Below are positions 1-5,292 of a stretch of 5,292 nt of DNA, one piece after another. This DNA is from Chitinophagaceae bacterium (GTDB lineage: Bacteria > Bacteroidota > Bacteroidia > Chitinophagales > Chitinophagaceae). The notes under the pieces were generated by a model. The model saw only the letters and a list, made by a program, of their open reading frames with translations. It was not told the DNA's origin and did no database searches. The number at the start of each line of letters is the position of its first letter. Position 1 is the first letter of the stretch. Both the position numbers and the translations under genes were made by a program. The stretch spans positions 1 to 5,292 of the forward strand of contig CANLED010000174.1 of the NCBI GenBank assembly GCA_947489175.1, read 5' to 3'.

Positions 1-2
1 GA

Positions 3-1238
3 GATACTGCAAAGAGTAATAAGCAGCCAACAACTTCAAAGGGTGTAGTTAAGGTTGATGCCGCTAAGGGTAAAAAAACACCAAGTACTGAAGCTAAAAA
101 AATTACATCCAGTTCAAAGAAGCCCATTGTTCAGCAAAAAAAATATCAGCCAAGTAGGACAATTCGTTCAAAAGTTATTGCTCAAAAGGCACCTGTTGAC
201 ACGATTATTCCCCCACCCGTTCCTTTTTATTCAGGGGTAACTAGAATTGTTTCGCCAGAAGAACCTTCTACCCAAACCGCTAGTTCATCAATTCCAATCA
301 ACCCGGGTATGGTTTTCATAAGGGGAGGCGTATTTTCAATGGGTGGGGATGGTAAAAATGGCGAATTGGATGAATATCCCAAGCACCTTGTTCAGGTGAA
401 TGATTTTTATATGGATCAAACGGAAGTAACCAATGAACAATTTGCGCAATTTGTTCGTCAAACTGGTTATGTAACTACGGCCGAACGTTACATTAATTGG
501 GAAGAAATGAAGTTGCAATTGCCCCCTGGCACACCTAGACCTGCTGATGTGTTTTTAAGGCCAGCTTCTTTCGTTTTTTTACCCACCCAAACTGCAGTGA
601 GTCTCTCAGATTTTACCCAATGGTGGATTTGGGTTGAAGGGGCTTCATGGAAGACACCGCGTGGATGGGGCTCAAACATTATTGGTAAAGAAAAGCATCC
701 TGTTGTTCACATCAGTTGGGATGATGCAAACGCCTATTGTGCATGGGCTGGAAAGCGATTGCCTACAGAAGCTGAGTGGGAATTTGCCGCTAGGGGAGGA
801 TTAGAAGGCAATATTTATCCATGGGGTAATGTATTGTCTGAAGCACAAACGGCGCCTTGCAATTATTGGCAAGGAGCTTTCCCTTACCAAAACACTGGTA
901 AAGATGGTTACTATGAATCTGCGCCCGTTCAAACATATAAAGCCAACGGATATGGATTATACGATATGGCTGGGAATGTATGGGAATGGTGTGCCGACTT
1001 CTACCACCATGATTACTACAAGGATTTCAAAGATGTTAAAATTGCGGTTAATCCGGTAGGGCCATCTTTCAGTTATGATCCAGATGAACCAAATCTTGCC
1101 AAGCGTGTAATGCGCGGAGGTTCTTATTTGTGCAGTGAAGCCTACAGCTCAGGTTACCGGTCTGCAGCAAGGATGAAAAGTACCAAAGATTCAGGTATGG
1201 AACACCTTGGTTTCAGGTGTGTAAGAAGTAGTTTTTAG
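3..1238 (+). CDS. FGE/SUMF1-like domain protein, 5'-partial, lacking the second active-site Cys
   Basis: The reading frame is open to the left edge, so the true start lies outside; 411 residues are visible. The Met codon at 309 is the first residue of the conserved domain and not a credible start. Visible residues 1-102 form a Lys/Ser/Thr/Pro/Gln-rich linker with no predicted fold. From residue 103 the FGE-sulfatase domain runs to the end: MVFIRGGVFSMG, FYMDQTEVTNEQF, HPVVHISWDDANAYCAWAGK, RLPTEAEWEFAARGG, YPWGN, NYWQG, GYGLYDMAGNVWEW, RGGSYLC and HLGFRCV. True FGEs are copper-dependent oxidases that convert a sulfatase Cys to formylglycine using two cysteines (human Cys336 and Cys341). Here the first is kept (visible residue 377, codon 1131-1133), but the second aligns with Ser (residue 382, AGC at 1146-1148). 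Canonical activity is therefore doubtful. A lipoprotein or secreted form tethered by the linker is possible, but the signal region is not visible. Domain assignment is firm; function is open. Confidence 0.9.
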   Translation, partial: DTAKSNKQPTTSKGVVKVDAAKGKKTPSTEAKKITSSSKKPIVQQKKYQPSRTIRSKVIAQKAPVDTIIPPPVPFYSGVTRIVSPEEPSTQTASSSIPINPGMVFIRGGVFSMGGDGKNGELDEYPKHLVQVNDFYMDQTEVTNEQFAQFVRQTGYVTTAERYINWEEMKLQLPPGTPRPADVFLRPASFVFLPTQTAVSLSDFTQWWIWVEGASWKTPRGWGSNIIGKEKHPVVHISWDDANAYCAWAGKRLPTEAEWEFAARGGLEGNIYPWGNVLSEAQTAPCNYWQGAFPYQNTGKDGYYESAPVQTYKANGYGLYDMAGNVWEWCADFYHHDYYKDFKDVKIAVNPVGPSFSYDPDEPNLAKRVMRGGSYLCSEAYSSGYRSAARMKSTKDSGMEHLGFRCVRSSF

Positions 1239-1278
1239 TTTTCATATTGGTTTGCTCAAAAAGATCAACAAATATTAA

Positions 1279-2478
1279 ATGAAAAAAATCATTACCCTAG
1301 CTTTTGTTTCATGTATTTTTCTATGTGTAAGTCATGCACAAGAAAAAATCACGATGACAGACTTCATTAAAATAAACTTCAGTAGTCTTCCTGAAACCAA
1401 GAAAAAAATCGATCAAAACAATCCACTATACATTCCTGCCTTCAAGCAGCTTATACAAGATGCAGACAAAGCTTTGAAGTTTAAACCGGTAAGTGTCATG
1501 TCAAAAACCGATTTACCTCCAAGTGGTAACAAACACGATTATATGAGTTTGGCTCCTTATTGGTGGCCTAATCCAAAGACTGCCAATGGACTTCCATACA
1601 TCAGAAAAGATGGTGAAATCAATCCAGAAGTAAAAAATTACCCTGATAAAGTGGTGCTTCCGAAACTTTGTTCTAATATCTACTTACTCTCTCTCGCATA
1701 TTATTTCTCTGGAAATGAAGCTTATGCAAACCATGCTAGTCAATTAATTAAAGTATGGTTTCTTGATGAAGCTACTAAAATGAACCCCAACGTAAATTAC
1801 GGACAAGCTGTGAAAGGTGTTACAGATGGCAGGGCTGAAGGGTTAATTGATACAAGGCATTTCATGCATGTTGTAGATGCTATTAAATTGATTAAAACAT
1901 CCTCATCTTGGACATCCACAGATCAAAAAAACATGTACAATTGGGTTAGGGAATTTAGTTCATGGATGATTAGCAGTGAAATTGGCAAAGATGAGATGAG
2001 TGCCCCGAATAACCATGGTGTTTGGTTTGATGCACAGTTGATGTCTTATGCGATCTTTCTTGACGACAAAAAAATGATCAACGATATTACTGAAAGGGTG
2101 TTGAATAGAATGGATAAAGAAATGGACGATGAAGGAAGTTTTCCTTTGGAAATGGCAAGAACAACTTCATTGCATTATAGTGTCTTTATTTTAAATGCTT
2201 ACACAACCTTGGCCTCACAATCTGAGCAAGCTGGTTTGGACTTATGGAATGCCAAAACGAAGTCAGGGAAGTCGCTGAAGCTTGCTTTTGATTTTTTAAT
2301 GCCATATTTGTTAAGGGAGAAAAAGTGGACAGCCCCTCAAATAAAAGAGTTTGGTACATCTGAAGCATTCCCTGTTTTCTTTCAAGCAGAAAAAAAATAC
2401 GGGTTTAAAAATTGTACGGCTGAAATGAAAAAAATTGCAGGTCCTTTTTTTGATGGATTGTTGTTAAATTTGTTATAA
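1279..2478 (+). CDS. Secreted alginate-lyase-family protein
   Basis: The gene is complete, with 399 residues. The N-terminus MKKIITLAFVSCIFLCVSHA is a type I signal peptide with likely cleavage between Ala20 and Gln21, so the enzyme should be periplasmic or exported. The rest resembles the alginate lyase family (Pfam PF05426-type alpha/alpha barrel, seen in CAZy PL5 and PL38-like proteins). Seen motifs are HDYMSLAPYWWPNP at 86-99, the helical stretch LCSNIYLLSLAYYFSGNEAYA near 130-150, NNHGVWFDAQ starting at Asn244, and RTTSLHYS at 294-301. By analogy with characterised members, Asn245/His246 and Arg294/Tyr300 are the best candidates for charge neutralisation and base/acid roles in beta-elimination of a uronate polymer; this is inferred. 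The substrate could be alginate, glucuronan or another uronic-acid glycan. The gene lies 40 bp after the FGE-like gene with no visible terminator between them, so co-transcription is likely. The leader is A/T-rich without a Shine-Dalgarno sequence, as is common in Bacteroidota. Confidence 0.85.
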   Translation: MKKIITLAFVSCIFLCVSHAQEKITMTDFIKINFSSLPETKKKIDQNNPLYIPAFKQLIQDADKALKFKPVSVMSKTDLPPSGNKHDYMSLAPYWWPNPKTANGLPYIRKDGEINPEVKNYPDKVVLPKLCSNIYLLSLAYYFSGNEAYANHASQLIKVWFLDEATKMNPNVNYGQAVKGVTDGRAEGLIDTRHFMHVVDAIKLIKTSSSWTSTDQKNMYNWVREFSSWMISSEIGKDEMSAPNNHGVWFDAQLMSYAIFLDDKKMINDITERVLNRMDKEMDDEGSFPLEMARTTSLHYSVFILNAYTTLASQSEQAGLDLWNAKTKSGKSLKLAFDFLMPYLLREKKWTAPQIKEFGTSEAFPVFFQAEKKYGFKNCTAEMKKIAGPFFDGLLLNLL

Positions 2479-2494
2479 TCATTTGAATGGTTTG

Positions 2495-2518
2495 ATACAG
2501 ACAATTAAACTGTCGTAT
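2495..2518 (+). terminator. Weak hairpin after the lyase gene, possible terminator
   Basis: Seventeen bases after the lyase stop codon, ATAC-A-GACA (2495-2503) can pair with TGTCGTAT (2511-2518). This gives an 8-bp stem with one bulged A and a 7-nt loop, with three G-C pairs. The following bases are T-rich (TTCGATTCTTTT) but do not form an uninterrupted U-tract. It may be a weak or partial terminator that separates the esterase gene from the upstream pair, or a chance fold. Confidence 0.3.
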
Positions 2519-2591
2519 TTCGATTCTTTTAGGATTAATTTTTTTTTCATCCCGTCTGCATAAGATGAATGAGGTGTTCCTGTATTCTCTA

Positions 2592-2628
2592 TTTTTCATT
2601 CTTCATTCTTCATTTTTCATTATTTTCA
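2592..2628. repeat. Tandem 7-bp repeat (TTYTTCA) in the esterase leader
   Basis: Four contiguous heptads, TTTTTCA, TTCTTCA, TTCTTCA and TTTTTCA (2592-2619), are followed by a lengthened copy, TTATTTTCA (2620-2628). The tract ends 24 bp before the chosen esterase start. It is pyrimidine-rich on the + strand and reads as TGAAGAA/TGAAAAA on the - strand. In the esterase frame it encodes a hydrophobic Phe-rich run, which explains the spurious upstream extension of that frame. Its role is unknown: it may be a simple-sequence tract prone to slippage or part of the 5' UTR. Confidence 0.7.
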
Positions 2629-2652
2629 TCTGCCATATATAAAATAATCACC

Positions 2653-3945
2653 ATGCTAAACAAGAAATTACTCTCCTTATTTTTATTGTTTTTTTCATTT
2701 ATCACGGCCTTTTCACAGCCGCCTTCACAGCCCATCAACATTGTCATCACTCCTGATCACGACAACTGGGAATACAAGCTGGGTGAACCTTCTACCTTCA
2801 CCATCCAAGTACTCAAATTCGGGGTTCCTCAAAAAAATGTGATGGTTAACTACCAAATTGGACCAGAAAGAATGAAGCCATACAAAGCTGATTCTATGCT
2901 GCTTAAAGATGGTAAGTTTACAACTGCTGGTTTAACCATGAAAGAGCCTGGTTTCTTGCGTTGTGTGGTTACTGCAACCATCGATGGAAAACAATACCGT
3001 AATTTGACAACTTCAGGATATGAGGTTGAAAAAATTCAACCTACGGTTAAAATGCCTGATGATTTCAAGAGTTTTTGGAACAAAACAACAGCTGAGTTAT
3101 CGAAGTTGCCAATTGATGCCAAGTTCATTCCAATGCCTGAAAAATCTTCTGCTGCTACCAATGTATACCATGTGAGTTTTCAAGGATACGGAGGTTCTAG
3201 GATTTATGCAATCCTATGTGTTCCTAAAAAGCCAGGTAAATATCCAGCCGTCTTACAAGTGCCTGGAGCTGGTATTCGCCCTTATGGTCCTGATCTTGAT
3301 CTCGCCGATCAAGGTGTGATTGTCCTCACCGTAGGGATTCATGGAATTCCTGTTACCATGGATGTGAGTGTTTACAACGACCTAACTGCCGGTTCTCTGA
3401 AAGCATATTTTTTCAACAACATGGACGACAAAGACAAATATTTTTACAAGCGTGTGTATGCCAATTGTGTGAGGGCCAACGATTTTATTTTTAGCTTGCC
3501 TGAATTCGATGGACAAACACTTGCCGTGAATGGCGGAAGTCAGGGTGGTGCCTTGAGCATCGTTACAGCTTCTCTCGACAGCCGTGTGAAATACCTTGCT
3601 GCATTGTATCCTGCCTTGTCTGACCTCACCGGATACACCAAAGGCCGCGCTGGTGGCTGGCCTCATATGATGAGCGAAACCAATTCGGCATATTCAAGTA
3701 ATCCCAATGTTGTAACTGCGCTTGCTTATTATGATGTGGTGAATTTTGCCAAAGGCATCAAGATTGAAGGCTATTATACATGGGGATTCAATGACGAAAC
3801 TTGTCCGCCCACCTCTTTTTATTCAGCTTATAATGTCATCAGTGCCCCTAAACAGACCTCTGTTTTTCATGATACTGGGCATTGGACATACCCAGAACAA
3901 AGGGCGAAAATGATTAAATGGCTGCTCTCTAAAATCAAAAAATAA
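2653..3945 (+). CDS. Secreted acetylxylan-esterase-like alpha/beta hydrolase (AXE1/CE7 type)
   Basis: The product has 430 residues from ATG 2653. The frame extends up to an ATG at 2569, but that extension translates the tandem repeat. From 2653 a clean signal peptide appears, MLNKKLLSLFLLFFSFITA, with likely cleavage before Gln (FS-QPP). After it, about residues 25-135 form a beta-rich, probably Ig-like domain (PSTFTIQVLKFGVPQKNVMV). The catalytic domain follows, beginning near MPDDFKSFWNK. It resembles the AXE1 acetyl esterase family (Pfam PF05448, CAZy CE7): PAVLQVPGAG in the oxyanion-hole region, nucleophile elbow GGSQGG with Ser296, acid Asp381 in GFNDETCPP, and His410 in DTGHW. These form a complete Ser-Asp-His triad. 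CE7 enzymes remove acetyl groups from xylo-oligosaccharides and other acetylated compounds; the real substrate is not known. The gene follows the lyase gene on the same strand after 174 bp, and its stop abuts the stop of the convergent oxidoreductase gene. Confidence 0.87.
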   Translation: MLNKKLLSLFLLFFSFITAFSQPPSQPINIVITPDHDNWEYKLGEPSTFTIQVLKFGVPQKNVMVNYQIGPERMKPYKADSMLLKDGKFTTAGLTMKEPGFLRCVVTATIDGKQYRNLTTSGYEVEKIQPTVKMPDDFKSFWNKTTAELSKLPIDAKFIPMPEKSSAATNVYHVSFQGYGGSRIYAILCVPKKPGKYPAVLQVPGAGIRPYGPDLDLADQGVIVLTVGIHGIPVTMDVSVYNDLTAGSLKAYFFNNMDDKDKYFYKRVYANCVRANDFIFSLPEFDGQTLAVNGGSQGGALSIVTASLDSRVKYLAALYPALSDLTGYTKGRAGGWPHMMSETNSAYSSNPNVVTALAYYDVVNFAKGIKIEGYYTWGFNDETCPPTSFYSAYNVISAPKQTSVFHDTGHWTYPEQRAKMIKWLLSKIKK

Positions 3946-3958
3946 CTACTGGTTACTT
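3940..3958 (-). terminator. Small inverted repeat over the two stop codons, possible - strand terminator
   Basis: Read on the - strand, AAGTAAC-CAGTA-GTTATTT can form a 7-bp stem (one G-U wobble, one G-C pair, 5-nt loop) that overlaps the oxidoreductase stop codon. It runs directly into TTTGATTTT, the complement of the Lys-rich 3' end of the esterase gene. The layout suits a factor-independent terminator for the oxidoreductase gene, but the stem is very weak. Confidence 0.22.
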
Positions 3959-5292
3959 GGCCATGATATTTCAATGCCTTGTGATTGAACAAAATGCTGA
4001 AACGCGCTGAGTGTTTCGGCATTTTCTCTTATTTGCCGGGGTGTCATGTTTTTTTCTTTGGCAAAAGACAAAAGCATTCCCACCGCTTCTCCTATGCTCC
4101 ATTCCACTGGATGCAACCGGTAACATCCATTGGTGATATGCGTTGTTCCTATGTTTTTGTTTGCCGGTAGCAGGTTTTCCATGGTTTCTGGTATCAATGC
4201 CCCCAATGGAATTTGAAAGGGCAGTGAAGGAAAATCCACATAGTTTTTTCCTCCTGAACTGGGATGCAAATCAATATGATAATATCCTATCCCTACACTG
4301 TCATAAAAAGAGGCTGATTTCTTCCCTTCAACATCTCCTGCTGTTTTCAACCGCTGCTCTTTTCCTACATGTTCTTCTTTGATGGTGAACATCGATTTTA
4401 TCCTTCTTGATTCCCTGATGTAAGGATACTTTGCCAATCCATCCTCCGTTCCCATCACATCCTTCCTCAAACGCAGTCCTGGCCAACCTTTACCGCCATC
4501 TGGCCTTGGCGCTTCTGTCTGCAACCAATATAGTAGCGAAAGGCTCAATTGTTTGGCATTTGCAATGTGTTTGTTGAATTCTTTCTCTGTCGAATCAATA
4601 AGATCTCCTAGCATATAATCGTTCTGCGGCCAATTCACAATCGTGATGTCACCTGCATAAGTCCCTTTTACAAAATTGTCTTTGTTGATGATTCTCCTGT
4701 AATTCCAAAGGTTCAAAAGCTCTCCAGTTTTTATGCCTTCGGGATGAAATCCCAGTGATTTGGGTTGAAGGGTGGAGGGATTTGAATATTGAAGGCTCAA
4801 TAATTTCCCCGGCCAACTTGGTTGAATTGGCGGGATATGGTTCTTCCAAAAGTCATAGTCTTTCGGCTTTTCAATCACGTGATTTTCTCCCGGAACATAA
4901 TCCATGGCAAAACACATGGTGAAGGATTGGTTGTTGTTTTTATCTGAAACCGCTGGTGCATGCAGCTCTCCGGTTTCTGAAAATGATTCTGTTCCAGTAT
5001 TAAAAGCCGTTCCTGTCATCGGCAACAGCTCTCCCAATTCAGTGGCATCTACAAAATAGGGGGCTGATAGGTTTTTTGTTTTTCCTGTCCTTAAGTCCTT
5101 AATTACTAGCATCTTCACTTTATTAGTAGTGTAATCTGCCTTGATTGACTTATGTTCCAACAACAAAGTTAGTTTCCCATTGCTGATATAGGGTGAAAGC
5201 ATGTCTGTAATAACGGCTACAGCCACCCTTGGCTCTGCACATAGACGTGATACGGCGCCGTCTCCCGGATTGAGATTCAACCTTTTTTTTGC
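3946..5292 (-). CDS. FAD-dependent oxidoreductase, 5'-partial
   Basis: The gene is transcribed leftward and open to the right edge; 448 residues are visible. A TTG at 5280 could be mistaken for a start, but the frame continues through it (Ala-Lys-Lys-Arg-Leu-Asn), so the start lies outside. Visible motifs match the FAD-dependent oxidoreductase family (Pfam PF12831 type): NPGDGAVSRLCAEPRVAVAV near the visible N-terminus, YFVDATELGELLPMTGTAF, YIRESRRIK, and C-terminal GTTHITNGCYRLHPVEWSIGEAVG, which should help bind FAD. The N-terminal GxGxxG Rossmann motif is not visible and presumably lies in the missing part, roughly 100 or more residues. Members of this family often sit in polysaccharide-utilisation loci of Bacteroidota, but their substrates are mostly unknown; some are misannotated as xanthan lyases. 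The gene converges on the esterase gene with no intergenic base, so it belongs to a different transcript whose promoter is to the right. Confidence 0.87.
   Translation of the reverse strand, partial: AKKRLNLNPGDGAVSRLCAEPRVAVAVITDMLSPYISNGKLTLLLEHKSIKADYTTNKVKMLVIKDLRTGKTKNLSAPYFVDATELGELLPMTGTAFNTGTESFSETGELHAPAVSDKNNNQSFTMCFAMDYVPGENHVIEKPKDYDFWKNHIPPIQPSWPGKLLSLQYSNPSTLQPKSLGFHPEGIKTGELLNLWNYRRIINKDNFVKGTYAGDITIVNWPQNDYMLGDLIDSTEKEFNKHIANAKQLSLSLLYWLQTEAPRPDGGKGWPGLRLRKDVMGTEDGLAKYPYIRESRRIKSMFTIKEEHVGKEQRLKTAGDVEGKKSASFYDSVGIGYYHIDLHPSSGGKNYVDFPSLPFQIPLGALIPETMENLLPANKNIGTTHITNGCYRLHPVEWSIGEAVGMLLSFAKEKNMTPRQIRENAETLSAFQHFVQSQGIEISWPSNQ
3991..4025 (+). terminator. Strong hairpin terminator for the esterase transcript, inside the opposing gene
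   Basis: AAAATGC-T-GAAAC (3991-4003) pairs with GTTTC-G-GCATTTT (4013-4025) around a 9-nt loop. In + strand RNA this is an unbroken 13-bp stem with one U-G wobble (3998/4018). It ends in UUUU and is followed by CUCUUAUUU, 45 nt past the esterase stop codon. It lies wholly within codons of the oxidoreductase gene (residues ENAETLSAFQHF). On the - strand the wobble becomes an A-C mismatch, which splits the stem into 5 and 7 bp, so it should terminate the rightward transcript better than the leftward one. Confidence 0.65.

Noticed and set aside
55..240. A 61-codon + strand frame in the linker region
   Set aside because: It is a shadow of the FGE-like gene's own frame; its Leu/Lys-rich translation has no recognisable features and arises from the low-complexity linker.
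309..311. ATG as the start of the FGE-like gene
   Set aside because: The frame is open upstream without a stop to position 3, and MVFIRGG is the usual first strand of the domain inside longer proteins.
1239..1278. A terminator or promoter between the FGE-like and lyase genes
   Set aside because: The 40-bp A/T-rich gap shows no stem of useful length and no promoter consensus; read-through is the simpler reading.
2479..2568. A Bacteroidota-type promoter (TTTG about 19 bp before TAnnTTTG) ahead of the esterase
   Set aside because: TTTG occurs at 2491-2494, but the downstream candidate (TATTTCG near 2516) does not match the -7 consensus, and the same bases form the hairpin.
4143..4382. A 79-codon + strand frame opposite the oxidoreductase
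   Set aside because: It is antisense to well-conserved oxidoreductase motifs and has no family resemblance of its own.
5278..5280. TTG as the start codon of the - strand oxidoreductase gene
   Set aside because: The frame stays open to the window edge, and the family needs an N-terminal GxGxxG dinucleotide-binding part that would lie beyond the edge.
5283..5290. A run of eight T (A8 on the coding strand) as a frameshift or slippage site
   Set aside because: The frame is intact on both sides, encoding Lys-Lys-Arg before the conserved NPGDG motif, and nothing suggests programmed slippage.

Overview
The window looks like chromosomal DNA from a member of the Bacteroidota. Base composition is moderately AT-rich. 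The leaders are A/T-rich with no Shine-Dalgarno sequence, the secreted proteins carry short Lys-rich signal peptides ending before Gln, and the gene families are those of polysaccharide-degrading Bacteroidota. The phylum is an inference from these traits; I cannot place the genus.

Layout, left to right: (1) the 3' part of a + strand gene for an FGE/SUMF1-like (sulfatase-modifying-factor fold) protein, open to the left edge. It has a Lys/Ser/Pro-rich linker before the domain, and the second active-site Cys is replaced by Ser. (2) After 40 bp, a complete + strand gene for a secreted alginate-lyase-family (alpha/alpha)-barrel protein. (3) A 174-bp gap with a weak hairpin and a 7-bp tandem repeat, then a complete + strand gene for a secreted acetylxylan-esterase-like (AXE1/CE7-type) alpha/beta hydrolase with an extra N-terminal beta domain. 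(4) A convergent - strand gene for an FAD-dependent oxidoreductase, open to the right edge and lacking its N-terminal dinucleotide-binding part. Its stop codon abuts the esterase stop codon with no base between.

The set (polysaccharide lyase-like enzyme, carbohydrate esterase, sugar-associated FAD oxidoreductase, FGE-like protein) suggests a carbohydrate-degradation locus for an acidic and/or acetylated polysaccharide. The substrate cannot be read from the sequence. No sulfatase, SusC/SusD pair or regulator lies in the window.

The most distinctive points are the single active-site Cys of the FGE-like protein and the zero-gap convergent junction. There, a 13-bp hairpin that is continuous only in the + strand RNA lies inside the 3' coding end of the opposing gene. 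I found no RNA gene, insertion sequence, CRISPR array or wholly new system, and no gene-free stretch longer than 174 bp.
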